A DNA stretch of 64,000 bases from Pseudomonas frederiksbergensis (GTDB taxonomy: Bacteria; Pseudomonadota; Gammaproteobacteria; Pseudomonadales; Pseudomonadaceae). The DNA lies in contig NZ_MOBP01000016.1 of assembly GCF_003732665.1 (NCBI RefSeq), positions 1 through 64,000 on the forward strand, written 5' to 3'. The stretch's first letter is position 1. Every line of letters begins with the position of its first letter. The notes under the pieces were generated by a model. The model searched no databases, was not told the DNA's origin, and was given only the letters and a program-made list of their open reading frames with translations. Shown piece after piece: positions 1-8,610 of the stretch. A program made the translations under genes and the position numbers.

Positions 1-39
1 CTCCGGTTTAAAACGTAAAGGATGTCCCCGGTTTCTACC

Positions 40-131
40 CGAGCAAGCCCGCTCCCACAGGGGATCTTTGTGAACACAACATTCATGTTCACTGGAGATC
101 AACTGTGGGAGCGGGCTTGCTCGCGAAAGCG
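40..131. repeat. REP pair, GTGGGAGCGGGCTTGCTCGCGAA family
   Basis: Two inverted copies of the common REP core of this window (left copy about 40-60, right copy about 104-131) flank a roughly 45-bp spacer. No gene is visible in bases 1-157, which otherwise hold only this repeat downstream of the mutarotase gene. Confidence 0.85.
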
Positions 132-157
132 TCAGCCGCAACACCGCAGGACCTGAG

Positions 158-1012
158 CTAAACCCCAACCCTTGCCTGCAAACTCAAATGCGCCCGCTCC
201 CCCGGCGCCAGGCTCAGGCTGTCGGTGCCGCCACTCGCCGCTTCCACGCAGACAAACTCCAACACCTCATTCCAGCTCACCCCCAGCAATGGCCGTGAAC
301 CCGGATGCCACACTACCGTGTCCGCATGGTCGCCGGTGTCGATGCACAATTCCCGCTGCCAGGCGTGGTCCTTTAGCTGCAATTCGCCGTCGTGCTGGAA
401 CACCCGCTGACAACCGCCATCGACCCGCAACTCGCCTTCCTGCTGACACACTTGGCGACTCAACTGATCGTAACCCTGCGCCCCGTCGAGCCCAGACAGC
501 GCTATCTCACTGACATCGCCAATACGCCAGTAGGCATGCAACGCCTGGCTCAGTTGGCATGGCAGGGTGTCTTGATGCTCGGTGCTCAGGCGCAGGTCCA
601 TGCGCTCACCCAGATGTGCGTGCAGGTCAACGGTCCAGTCGCACAGTTGCAATTGCCAGTGCAAGCGCACGCCATCGTTTTCAGCGCTGCTGTCCAGCAA
701 CTTCCAGTCCAGCAATCGTGCCCAACCATGGGATGGCCAGGCGTTTTCGCTCGGGTGACGGCCAAACCACGGCCAGCACACCGGCACGCCGCCACGAATG
801 GCGCCCACGTGCGGCCACTTCGCCGCGCACCACAACCAGGGCTTCTGCCCCGTCGGTTGAAAGTGCAACAACTGCGCGCCCTGGCGACTGAACACCGCCT
901 GGCACAGCGGATGATCGATCACCAGCACGTCGCGCATCTGATAGCGCTCCCACGCAAACACCGGTCGTTCGCGCAAGGATTTGAAGAAGCGTTGTAGCGG
1001 ATGCTCATGCAT
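158..1012 (-). CDS. D-hexose-6-phosphate mutarotase (YeaD-like aldose 1-epimerase family)
   Basis: The 284-residue product fits the YeaD family, which interconverts the anomers of hexose 6-phosphates in the cytoplasm. Recognisable pieces are the GGVPVCWPWFGRHP block near residues 55-68, the SHGWAR block soon after, a HAYWRIGD segment carrying the likely catalytic His, and a C-terminal WNEVLEF segment carrying a candidate catalytic Glu. It is the last gene of the minus-strand glucose block, 113 bp after oprB and behind the oprB terminator, so it may need its own promoter or read-through. The substrate is inferred from family and context; no signal peptide is visible. Confidence 0.85.
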   Translation of the reverse strand: MHEHPLQRFFKSLRERPVFAWERYQMRDVLVIDHPLCQAVFSRQGAQLLHFQPTGQKPWLWCAAKWPHVGAIRGGVPVCWPWFGRHPSENAWPSHGWARLLDWKLLDSSAENDGVRLHWQLQLCDWTVDLHAHLGERMDLRLSTEHQDTLPCQLSQALHAYWRIGDVSEIALSGLDGAQGYDQLSRQVCQQEGELRVDGGCQRVFQHDGELQLKDHAWQRELCIDTGDHADTVVWHPGSRPLLGVSWNEVLEFVCVEAASGGTDSLSLAPGERAHLSLQARVGV

Positions 1013-1057
1013 GTGCCGCAGTCCTGAAAATCATCTTGCCCGGGGTGCGCCGCCCCC

Positions 1058-1087
1058 AAAAAAAAGCGGATAGCCTTGGCCATCCGC
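1058..1087 (-). terminator. Rho-independent terminator after oprB
   Basis: On the minus strand a GCGGAT/ATCCGC hairpin is followed by eight T residues, about 40 bp past the oprB stop. Confidence 0.8.
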
Positions 1088-1125
1088 AAATATGCGCACA
1101 TAGAGAGGAGCTTATCGCAACAGCG

Positions 1126-2475
1126 TTAGAACACCGACTGAATTTTCAGACCGGCCACCAGCGCGTTGTCGACTTCATCCACACCGCCCGGGTGAGTGAT
1201 GTATTGCAGGTTAGGACGCACGGTCAGCCAGTTGGTAACGTGGAAGCCGTAGTTGATTTCGTAGTTGTACTCGGTGCTGCGCAGCGGTGCGAACAGCGGA
1301 TCCTGATAGTCGCTGACGCCATTGGAAGCGTTGACCAGCTCGGCGTTTTTCTTCACGTCGTCGTTGACATGGATACGGGCGGCGCCGATGCCAACGTCAT
1401 CTTTCGGACGTGCGTCGAACGGGCCTTTGTACACGAACATCAGCGACTGGTAGTTGTCGACGATGTTGGTGTCCTTGTCGTGGAACGTGGCGTTGGCGGC
1501 GATGTTCAGACCACGGGACGCGTCACCGTTGTGGCTGGTGAGTTGTTGCTGCGCGACGAACCAGTAGCCGGACTTGCTGCTGTGGCTGCGATAGGCGTTA
1601 CCGCTGGTGGCGGCATCATCACCGTTGACGTCTTCACGGACATCATCTGCCTTGGCCGTGCTTTTGTAGTAACCGACACGGTATTCGCCCGGCAGGTTGT
1701 TCGGGTTAGGCAACCAGACCAGTTCCACCGGGATAACGGTGCCCGCTGTACCGCTGCCGCTGAGTTTGAAGCCGTTGCCGTGCTCCAGTTGCGACGGGTT
1801 CTGGTTGTACGCACCGATCTGAGCGTAGAACTCAGGCGAGATGTTGTACTTCACGCGCAGTGCAGCCTGGCTGACGGGCCAGTTGTACCAGATGTTGGTT
1901 GCCCAGTTACCCACTTGGGAACCGCAGAACGCCAGGTTCTGGAACTCGCAAGGGAAGGTGTTGAAGTCTTCGCCTTCGCCGAAGTAACCGGCCTTGACGT
2001 CCAGTTTGCCGTCGAGGAACTGGTGTTTGATCCACAACTGAGTCAGACGGACCATGTGGCCACGACCGTAGACTTCTTGCGAAGAACTCAAGGTGCCGGC
2101 ACGCGGGTCGCCAACACGGTCGTTGGAAATGTTTTCACCGTTACGGTTGGTGAACTGGACCTTGGCCTGGGTGTTGTCCCAGCCCAGCAGTTTTTGCAGG
2201 TCCAACGCGACGCCCAGGCCAAACTGGTCGGAGTAACGCGCTGTCTTGTCGTTGTTGTAGCCGCCGTGAAGGTTACCGCCCACTTCACCGACGTAGTCCA
2301 TCTTGATGTCGATACCCTGCTCGATCAGCTTGGTCCGCTCACCACCCCAATCCCCGGTCATCCACTGGGAATCAGCGCTGAACGCGTCAGCCGCATGAAC
2401 GCTACCGACCAGGGTCATCGCCGCCGCAACAGCTGATAATTGGCAGATAAGCTGAGCGTTGTTCTTCTTCTTCAT
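1126..2475 (-). CDS. oprB: OprB-type carbohydrate-selective outer-membrane porin
   Basis: The 449-residue protein starts with a signal peptide (MKKKNN, hydrophobic core, VHA-AD cleavage) and continues with the aromatic-rich beta-strand pattern of the OprB family, ending in Phe as beta-barrel proteins often do. Segments such as QWMTGDWGGERTKL near the N-terminus and LTVRPNLQYITHPGG near the C-terminus are OprB hallmarks. OprB admits glucose and related sugars to the periplasm, where the GtsA binding protein takes them up. It lies 174 bp downstream of gtsD with a REP-like palindrome between. An AATAACAA sequence sits just upstream of its GAGGAT ribosome-binding site, a candidate Crc/Hfq target. 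Confidence 0.95.
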   Translation of the reverse strand: MKKKNNAQLICQLSAVAAAMTLVGSVHAADAFSADSQWMTGDWGGERTKLIEQGIDIKMDYVGEVGGNLHGGYNNDKTARYSDQFGLGVALDLQKLLGWDNTQAKVQFTNRNGENISNDRVGDPRAGTLSSSQEVYGRGHMVRLTQLWIKHQFLDGKLDVKAGYFGEGEDFNTFPCEFQNLAFCGSQVGNWATNIWYNWPVSQAALRVKYNISPEFYAQIGAYNQNPSQLEHGNGFKLSGSGTAGTVIPVELVWLPNPNNLPGEYRVGYYKSTAKADDVREDVNGDDAATSGNAYRSHSSKSGYWFVAQQQLTSHNGDASRGLNIAANATFHDKDTNIVDNYQSLMFVYKGPFDARPKDDVGIGAARIHVNDDVKKNAELVNASNGVSDYQDPLFAPLRSTEYNYEINYGFHVTNWLTVRPNLQYITHPGGVDEVDNALVAGLKIQSVF

Positions 2476-2493
2476 CCCTACATCCTCGTTTTA

Positions 2494-2501
2494 TTGTTAT
2501 T
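2494..2501 (-). promoter_or_regulatory. AAnAAnAA (CA) motif upstream of the oprB start
   Basis: The minus strand reads AATAACAA, then TAAAACGAGGATG, about 20 nt before the oprB ATG. It fits the Hfq/Crc AAnAAnAA consensus. The motif is short, so the call rests on its recurrence at other starts in the same block. Confidence 0.55.
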
Positions 2502-2570
2502 AACTGTTTTTATCTAACGCGGTTTACATCGATTGCGATGAGCGACAGGCCGCTCACTGCGTATCCCCCC

Positions 2571-2639
2571 TGTAGGAGCCAGGCTTGCCGGCGAAGGCGT
2601 CCTTGAAATCGCCTTCGCCGGCAAGCCTGGCTCCTACAG
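2571..2639. repeat. Near-perfect REP palindrome between gtsD and oprB
   Basis: Two inverted copies of TGTAGGAGCCAGGCTTGCC and following bases (arms about 29 bp) flank a 10-bp spacer. On the transcript this is a very stable hairpin 10 bp past the gtsD stop. It may end or protect the gtsABCD message before oprB. Confidence 0.85.
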
Positions 2640-2649
2640 TTTTTGATCT

Positions 2650-3810
2650 TTATCGGCCTTTGAATTGCGCGATGTTGCCAACCGATGCTTCGGTCTTCGC
2701 CACGCCCGCAACCCCCAAACGCTCCCCGGTCTTGGCATCGAACAACAGCACTTTCGACGGATCGAATTGCAGGGTCAGGGTCTCGCCCACGCCCGGTGCA
2801 ATGTCCGGCGCCAAACGGCAGCAGACCTTGGTTTCGTTCAGGTTGACGAACACCAGGGTGTCCGGCCCGGTAGGCTCGGTGACCTGGACTTCAGCGCGGA
2901 TGGTCGGCAAACCATTCGGCTCGCCGTTCGCCAGTACGATCTGTTCCGGGCGCAGGCCGAGGATCACTTCGCGATCTTCCAGACCTGCGTCCTGCATGCC
3001 CATCGGCAACTCGCACCGGGCCTGGCCGCTGTCGAGCAATGCGATCAGGCGACCGTCCTTGCGCTGCAAGCGCAACGGGATGAAGTTCATCGGCGGCGAA
3101 CCGATGAAGCTCGCCACGAACAGGTTGGCCGGGTTGGTGTAGATGTCTTTCGGCGTGCCGAACTGCTGGATGATCCCGTCCTTCATCACCGCCACTTTGT
3201 CGCCCAGGGTCATGGCTTCGATCTGGTCGTGGGTCACGTAGACCGTGGTGGTTTTAAGGCGCTGGTGCATCAGTTTCATTTCGGTGCGCATCTCGACCCG
3301 CAGTTTGGCGTCGAGGTTGGACAGCGGTTCGTCGAACAGATAAATCTTCGGCCGCCGCGCCAGGGCACGACCCATGGCCACGCGCTGTTGCTGGCCACCG
3401 GAGAGCTGGCCGGGCTTGCGGTTGAGCAGGTGTTCGATCTGCAGCAGCTTGGCTACCCGCGCCACTTCCGTTTCGATATCGGCGGCGGGCATTTTGCGGA
3501 TCTTCAAGCCGAAGGCGATGTTCTCGCGCACGCTCATGGTCGGGTACAGCGCGTAGGACTGGAACACCATGGCGATGTCGCGGTCTTTCGGGCTCATGCC
3601 GCTGACGTCCTGGTCACCGATCATTATCGCGCCGCCGGAGATGGTTTCCAGGCCGGCGATGCAGTTCATGAGGGTCGACTTGCCGCAACCCGAAGGTCCG
3701 ACCAGGATCAGGAACTCACCGGCCTTGATCGACAGATCGATGTTCTTGAGGGTGTCCGGCAGGCCGGGGCCATAGGTCTTGTTTACATTGCGAAGTTCGA
3801 GCGTAGCCAT
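2650..3810 (-). CDS. gtsD: Glucose ABC transporter ATPase, MalK/UgpC family
   Basis: The 386-residue ATPase has Walker A GPSGCGKST (about residue 38), the signature LSGGQQQRVAMGRAL (about 135), Walker B IYLFDEPLSNLD (about 155), and a C-terminal TOBE/OB-type extension of about 150 residues as in MalK. It powers the GtsBC permease that imports glucose from GtsA. It is the last of four gts genes; its start lies 2 bp from the gtsC stop, so translation is probably coupled. Glucose as substrate comes from operon order and the neighbouring oprB, gltRS and glk. Confidence 0.95.
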   Translation of the reverse strand: MATLELRNVNKTYGPGLPDTLKNIDLSIKAGEFLILVGPSGCGKSTLMNCIAGLETISGGAIMIGDQDVSGMSPKDRDIAMVFQSYALYPTMSVRENIAFGLKIRKMPAADIETEVARVAKLLQIEHLLNRKPGQLSGGQQQRVAMGRALARRPKIYLFDEPLSNLDAKLRVEMRTEMKLMHQRLKTTTVYVTHDQIEAMTLGDKVAVMKDGIIQQFGTPKDIYTNPANLFVASFIGSPPMNFIPLRLQRKDGRLIALLDSGQARCELPMGMQDAGLEDREVILGLRPEQIVLANGEPNGLPTIRAEVQVTEPTGPDTLVFVNLNETKVCCRLAPDIAPGVGETLTLQFDPSKVLLFDAKTGERLGVAGVAKTEASVGNIAQFKGR

Positions 3811-3812
3811 GA

Positions 3813-4658
3813 TTACCCCTTGACTGCGCCGGCCGTCAGCCCGCGCACGAAATACTTGCCTGCGACCACATAGACCAGCAGGGTCGGCAGCCCGGCGATC
3901 ATCGCCGCCGCCATATCAACGTTATATTCCTTAGCCCCGGTACTGGTGTTGACCAGGTTGTTCAGCGCCACCGTGATCGGTTGCGAATCACCGCTGGAGA
4001 ACACCACGCCGAACAGGAAGTCGTTCCAGATCTGGGTGAACTGCCAGATCAGGCAGACCATGATGATCGGGGTGGACATCGGCAGGATGATCAGCCGGAA
4101 GATGGTGAAGAAACCTGCGCCATCGAGCCGCGCCGCTTTCACCAGCGCATCCGGCACGCTGACGTAGTAGTTACGGAAAAACAGCGTGGTGAACGCCAGG
4201 CCGTAGACCACGTGCACGAACACCAAACCGGTGGTGGTGCTGGCCAGGCCCATTTTGCCGAGGGTGAACGAGGCCGGCAGCAGCACGGTCTGGAACGGCA
4301 GGAAGCAACCGAACAGCAGCAGGCCGAAGAACAACTGCGAACCACGGAAGCGCCACATCGACAGCACATAGCCGTTCAACGCACCGATAGCCGTGGAAAT
4401 CAAAACCGCCGGGACGGTGATCTTGATCGAGTTCCAGAAGTACCCGTCAACCGTGCCCCAGGCCTTGACCCAGCCAATGCCGCTGACCACGGTCGGCCAG
4501 CTCAGCAGGTTGCCGGAGTTGATGTCTTCCGGGGTCTTGAAACTGGTCAACAGCATGACCACCAGCGGTATCAGGTACAGGAACACCGCGAGGATCAGCA
4601 CGGCGTAGATCGCGATGCGACTCAGGCTGATGGAAGGTTTGGCAGCGAAACTAGTCAT
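3813..4658 (-). CDS. gtsC: Glucose ABC transporter permease (second subunit)
   Basis: The 281-residue inner-membrane protein has about six hydrophobic segments, beginning with the helix near residues 15-37. The MalG-type EAA-like loop (VPDALVKAARLDGAGFFTIF) near residue 175 is where the ATPase docks. The start overlaps the end of gtsB by 8 bp, supporting coupled translation. It should pair with GtsB to form the channel. Confidence 0.93.
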   Translation of the reverse strand: MTSFAAKPSISLSRIAIYAVLILAVFLYLIPLVVMLLTSFKTPEDINSGNLLSWPTVVSGIGWVKAWGTVDGYFWNSIKITVPAVLISTAIGALNGYVLSMWRFRGSQLFFGLLLFGCFLPFQTVLLPASFTLGKMGLASTTTGLVFVHVVYGLAFTTLFFRNYYVSVPDALVKAARLDGAGFFTIFRLIILPMSTPIIMVCLIWQFTQIWNDFLFGVVFSSGDSQPITVALNNLVNTSTGAKEYNVDMAAAMIAGLPTLLVYVVAGKYFVRGLTAGAVKG

Positions 4659-5559
4659 GACGCTTGGTCCTCAGCTCGGAGTACAGGTAAGGCACGATGA
4701 TTGCGAGAATCGCACCGAGCATCAGAATCGCACTGGCCGAGCCCATGCCCATCTGGCCGCGACTGAAGGTGAAGGAATACATGAACATCGCCGGCAGGTC
4801 GGAGGAATAACCCGGGCCACCAGCCGTCATGGCCGCGACCAGGTCGAAGCTCTTGATCGCGATGTGCGCGAGGATCATCACGGCGCTGAAGAACACCGGA
4901 CGCAGGCTCGGCAACACCACTTTGAGGTAGATGCGCGGCATGCTCGCGCCGTCGATCTGGGCGGCACGGATGATCGATTGATCAACGCCACGCAAACCGG
5001 CGAGGAACATCGCCATGATAAAGCCCGAGGCTTGCCAGACGGCAGCGATCACCAGGCAGTACACCACGCGATCCGGGTCAATCAGCCAGTCCAGGCGGAA
5101 GCCTTCCCAGCCCCAGTCACGCAACAATTTGTCCAGGCCCATGCCCGGGTTGAGCAGCCATTTCCAGGCCGTACCGGTCACGATCATCGAGAGCGCCATC
5201 GGGTACAGGTAAATGGTGCGGATGAAACCTTCGCGACGAATGCGCTGGTCGAGGAACACCGCCAGCAGCACACCGATCACCAGGGTGATGCCGATGAACA
5301 TGCCGCCGAATACCGCCAGGTTCTTGCTCGCTACCCACCAGCGGTCGTTGTCGAACAGCCGCTGGTATTGCGCCAGGCCGGCCCATTTGTAGGTGGGCAG
5401 GAAGGTCGACGTGGTGAACGACAGAACGAACGTCCAGAGGATATAGCCATAGAAGCCCACCAGAACGATGAACATGCTCGGCGCCAGCACCAGTTTAGGG
5501 AGCCAGCGTTGCAATGCATCGAACGGCGAGGCCTTGCTGAACACAGCAACAGAACTCAT
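4651..5559 (-). CDS. gtsB: Glucose ABC transporter permease (first subunit)
   Basis: The 302-residue MalF-type permease has an N-terminal helix near residues 27-50 and several later helices. The coupling loop (GVDQSIIRAAQIDGASMPRI) lies near residue 200. It sits 157 bp after gtsA, and a REP pair occupies most of that gap. The same arrangement in E. coli malE-malF is linked to higher expression of the binding protein than of the permeases. Confidence 0.93.
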   Translation of the reverse strand: MSSVAVFSKASPFDALQRWLPKLVLAPSMFIVLVGFYGYILWTFVLSFTTSTFLPTYKWAGLAQYQRLFDNDRWWVASKNLAVFGGMFIGITLVIGVLLAVFLDQRIRREGFIRTIYLYPMALSMIVTGTAWKWLLNPGMGLDKLLRDWGWEGFRLDWLIDPDRVVYCLVIAAVWQASGFIMAMFLAGLRGVDQSIIRAAQIDGASMPRIYLKVVLPSLRPVFFSAVMILAHIAIKSFDLVAAMTAGGPGYSSDLPAMFMYSFTFSRGQMGMGSASAILMLGAILAIIVPYLYSELRTKRHD

Positions 5560-5604
5560 GGGAAGATCCAGTACGTAGAAAAAGGATTACAAGCGCATTC
5601 CCTG

Positions 5605-5693
5605 TGTGGGAGCGGGCTTGCTCGCGAAAGCGGAGTGTCAGGCAACTCTGTATGAACTGACACGACGCCTTCGCGAGCAAGCCCGCTCCCACA
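5605..5693. repeat. REP pair between gtsA and gtsB
   Basis: Two inverted GTGGGAGCGGGCTTGCTCGCGAA copies (about 5605-5632 and 5669-5693) lie inside the gts operon, about 25 bp past the gtsA stop. They would form a strong hairpin in the message. Confidence 0.9.
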
Positions 5694-5716
5694 AGGGGGA
5701 GCTGCGGCTCTAACGG

Positions 5717-7018
5717 TTATTTGGCCGACTTGACCGCCGCGCCGAGTTTCTTGGCAGCATCGGCTGGATCAGCCTTCGGATCGTTGATGTAGTTGGTCAC
5801 CACATCAAAGAACGCGCCCTGTACCGCCAGCGTGGTCGCCATGTTGTGCGCCATGCTCGGTTGCAGGCCGCCGGACTTGGCGTCCGCCAGGAAATCCTTG
5901 GCCGCGGTCTGGGCGCAGGAGTCGAAACCGTTTTCTGCCATTTTGTTCAGCATGTCGATGCGAACCGGGATCGAGCCTTTGTTGATGCTGAAGACTTTCT
6001 GGAAGTTCTCACCCAGAACGACCTTGGCAATGTCCTGCTGGGCAGCGGACGTGCCTTTGTCTTTCTGCTTGAACACCGCCAGGGAGTCGATGTTGTAAGT
6101 GAAGGCCTTGTCGGTGCCCGGGAAGGCTACGCACTCGTAGTCCTTGCCGGCGACTTTCTTGGCCGCGGTCCATTCGCTCTTGGCCCAGTCACCCATGATC
6201 TGCATGCCGGCCTTGCCGTTGATGACCTTGGCCGCTTCCAGGTTCCAGTCCTGGCCTTTGCCGTCAACGTCCATGTAGGTCGCGACTTTCTTCAGTTCGG
6301 TCAGCGACTTGACCATTTCAGGACCGGTCAGCGCAGCGTTGTCCAGGTCGACCAGGGCTTTCTTGTAGCCGTCGGCGCCCATGACCGAAAGGACCACCGC
6401 TTCGAACACGGTGCTGTCCTGCCAAGGCTGGCCGCCGTGGGCAAGGGCAATGAAGCCCGCTTTCTTGAGCTTGTCGCCAGCGGCGTAGAATTCTTCGAGG
6501 GTGGTCGGGGCTTTTTCGATCCCGGCTTTCTTGAACACTTCCGGGTTGATCCACAGCCAGTTCACACGGTGAATGTTCACCGGTACGGCCACGTAATCAC
6601 CGTCGTACTTCACGGTATCGGAGACTTTCTTGTCGAGCAGGCTGTCCCACTTCTCCGACTTGGCAGTCTCTTTCAAGACGTCGGTGTCGAGCAGACCGGT
6701 GGACGCCCATTCCTGGATGTCCGGACCTTTGATCTGCGCTACACCAGGCGGGTTACCGGCAACGGCGCGGCTTTTCAGTACGGTCATGGCGGTCGCACCG
6801 CCACCACCGGCGACTGCGCCGTCCTTCCAGGTGAAACCGTCTTTTTCAACTTGGGCTTTGAGGACATCGACAGCGGCTTTTTCGCCACCGGAGGTCCACC
6901 AGTGAACGACTTCTACCGAACCTTTGGCATCGGCGGCAAGTGCACTGAGGGGGAATGCAGAGATTGGAAGCAATGAGGCAAGAGAAATGACAGTAGCGAG
7001 GCGAGAAATCGCATTCAT
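5717..7018 (-). CDS. gtsA: Glucose-binding periplasmic protein of the Gts ABC importer
   Basis: The 433-residue family 1 solute-binding protein has a signal peptide (MNAISRLATVISL to SALA-AD, about 29 residues). Early family features are VEVVHWWTSGGEKAA and a glycine-rich VAGGGGATAMTVL segment. It captures glucose (in some species also mannose) in the periplasm for GtsBCD. The start has an AAAGGT ribosome-binding site, and an AACAACAA sequence lies just upstream of it, so translational control by Hfq/Crc is plausible. It is separated from the upstream isomerase gene by 117 bp. Confidence 0.95.
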   Translation of the reverse strand: MNAISRLATVISLASLLPISAFPLSALAADAKGSVEVVHWWTSGGEKAAVDVLKAQVEKDGFTWKDGAVAGGGGATAMTVLKSRAVAGNPPGVAQIKGPDIQEWASTGLLDTDVLKETAKSEKWDSLLDKKVSDTVKYDGDYVAVPVNIHRVNWLWINPEVFKKAGIEKAPTTLEEFYAAGDKLKKAGFIALAHGGQPWQDSTVFEAVVLSVMGADGYKKALVDLDNAALTGPEMVKSLTELKKVATYMDVDGKGQDWNLEAAKVINGKAGMQIMGDWAKSEWTAAKKVAGKDYECVAFPGTDKAFTYNIDSLAVFKQKDKGTSAAQQDIAKVVLGENFQKVFSINKGSIPVRIDMLNKMAENGFDSCAQTAAKDFLADAKSGGLQPSMAHNMATTLAVQGAFFDVVTNYINDPKADPADAAKKLGAAVKSAK

Positions 7019-7033
7019 CTAGAATTACCTTTC

Positions 7034-7041
7034 TTGTTGTT
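7034..7041 (-). promoter_or_regulatory. CA motif (AACAACAA) next to the gtsA ribosome-binding site
   Basis: The minus strand reads ATAACAACAAGAAAGGTAAT before the gtsA ATG. AACAACAA fits the AAnAAnAA target of Hfq/Crc and abuts the AAAGG ribosome-binding site. Confidence 0.65.
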
Positions 7042-7135
7042 ATGCATGCAAGTCTGGTGCTTGCGCTGCATGGGATTTTAAACAGGAGTTATCCCCTCGC
7101 AGGTAACGAAGGGACGCTTGAATGTCACCACATGG

Positions 7136-8395
7136 TTACACAGGAGCGCTCTGGGACAACTGCCCCAAGGCAGTGGCCATGCTCGGCGCCAATGGCAGGC
7201 GCGGGATCAGCAGCGCTTGCCAGGCGTGATACAGATCCGGTTTACCGCCCCAGATATCGGCGCTCGGGCGGTTTTGCGGATTGAGTTCATGGTGCCAACT
7301 GCCATCGCAACGGTCGATGAAATGACTGTCACAGAATTCCCAGAACAGTCGATACCAGGTTTCGTATTGCTCATCGCCGGTTCGTTTGAGCAACGCACTG
7401 GCGGCGGCGCTGGCTTCGCAATGGGTCCAGTGCAGGCGGTGGCGAACCACGGCGCGGTTGTCCCAATCCAGGGTGTAGACAATCCCCGGCAAACCATCGA
7501 TAGCCCAGCCATGACGACAATTGTGATCGAACAGTTTTTGCGCATCCGTCGCCAGCCAACCGGGCGTGAGCATCCCGGCCTGGACCCGTGCGGCTTCGAG
7601 GTGCAACAGCAGCCGCGCCCATTCGAAACCGTGACCCGGCGTCGTGCCGTAAGGGCGGAAACCGTCGGCCGGGTTGTCGTGGTTGTACTCGCGCAGCGGC
7701 TGCCAATCGCGGTCGAAATGCTCGACCACCAGGTAATCGTTGGCGGCGGCGTGACCGTGGATGACGCGCTCGACGATGCGTTGGGCCCGGACGAGCCAGC
7801 GGTGGTCATCGGTGACATCCGCCAGCGCGAGGAAGGCTTCGGTGGCGTGCATGTTGCTGTTGGCGCCGCGATAGGCTTCTTCCTCACTCCAGTCGCGATT
7901 GAAGGATTCGCGCATGGCGCCCTCCTCCTCGCTCCAGAAATGCGTGTCGATGATGTGGATCGCATCGTCGAGCAACGCTTGGGCGCCGGGGCGTTGCGCG
8001 ACCACCGCAGAACTGGCAGCGAGGGCGACGAAGGCATGCAGATAGGCGGCTTTACCGGTGTTGTCGTCGCGATGATGGGCCGTGGCGAACCAGCCGCCGT
8101 GTTCAGCATCCTTCAACGGGCCGCTGAGGGCCTGGACCCCGTGATCCACCAGCTCGGCAAACCCTGGCAGGCCCTGGATATGGGCCATGGCGAAGCTATG
8201 GGTCATGCGCGCGGTGTTCATGGTTTCGGCGCGGGCGTTTGCCGGGAGCTGGCCTCTTTCATCGAGATTGCCGAAGCCTTCGGGCAGCTTCGAAGCCTTG
8301 GCGAACGCCAGCAGGCGCAAGCCTTCGGCGGCGAGCCATTGCTGGTGGGCATGCGCGTTCAGCCAACTGCTGAAGGCCGGTTGAAAGGTGTCCAT
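7136..8395 (-). CDS. AGE family epimerase/isomerase (N-acylglucosamine 2-epimerase or aldose-ketose isomerase type)
   Basis: The 419-residue soluble protein belongs to the N-acylglucosamine 2-epimerase superfamily, an alpha6/alpha6 barrel. His-rich spots such as SWHHELNP, TTPGHGFEWARLLLH and WTHCEAS match the conserved active-site layout. Relatives isomerise mannose/fructose or epimerise free sugars; which one applies is not readable from sequence. The position between gltRS and gtsABCD argues for delivering a sugar taken up by the same porin and importer into hexose metabolism. The start has an AAGGT ribosome-binding site preceded by AACAACAA. Confidence 0.82.
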   Translation of the reverse strand: MDTFQPAFSSWLNAHAHQQWLAAEGLRLLAFAKASKLPEGFGNLDERGQLPANARAETMNTARMTHSFAMAHIQGLPGFAELVDHGVQALSGPLKDAEHGGWFATAHHRDDNTGKAAYLHAFVALAASSAVVAQRPGAQALLDDAIHIIDTHFWSEEEGAMRESFNRDWSEEEAYRGANSNMHATEAFLALADVTDDHRWLVRAQRIVERVIHGHAAANDYLVVEHFDRDWQPLREYNHDNPADGFRPYGTTPGHGFEWARLLLHLEAARVQAGMLTPGWLATDAQKLFDHNCRHGWAIDGLPGIVYTLDWDNRAVVRHRLHWTHCEASAAASALLKRTGDEQYETWYRLFWEFCDSHFIDRCDGSWHHELNPQNRPSADIWGGKPDLYHAWQALLIPRLPLAPSMATALGQLSQSAPV

Positions 8396-8407
8396 GGAGT
8401 ACCTTTT

Positions 8408-8415
8408 TTGTTGTT
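8408..8415 (-). promoter_or_regulatory. CA motif (AACAACAA) upstream of the AGE isomerase start
   Basis: The minus strand reads ATAACAACAAAAAAGGTACT before the ATG. The leader closely resembles that of gtsA, including the ATAACAACAA and AAAGGTA parts, suggesting shared translational control. Confidence 0.6.
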
Positions 8416-8524
8416 ATGACTGGAGGGCAGTCTAAACAACGGTCGAGGCGGGGCAGGTAACGAAGGGGGCGGGTTTTGTCACTGGGTTGTGACATTGACC
8501 TTGAAGGATGTGTTGAACAGTCTG

Positions 8525-8594
8525 ACGCTTTCGCGAGCAAGCCCGCTCCCACAGGTGACCGTATTCCAATGTGGGAGCGGGCTTGCTCGCGAAG
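8525..8594. repeat. REP pair
   Basis: Inverted copies of the GTGGGAGCGGGCTTGCTCGCGAA family lie between gltS and the AGE gene, 16 bp past the gltS stop. The rest of the gap (8396-8524) shows no gene. Confidence 0.88.
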
Positions 8595-8610
8595 AACGAT
8601 AACGCGGTCT

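Noticed and set aside
68..79. TTGTGAACACAA as a HexR site
   Set aside because: The spacer is 4 bases rather than 7 or 8, and it lies within the REP pair downstream of genes.
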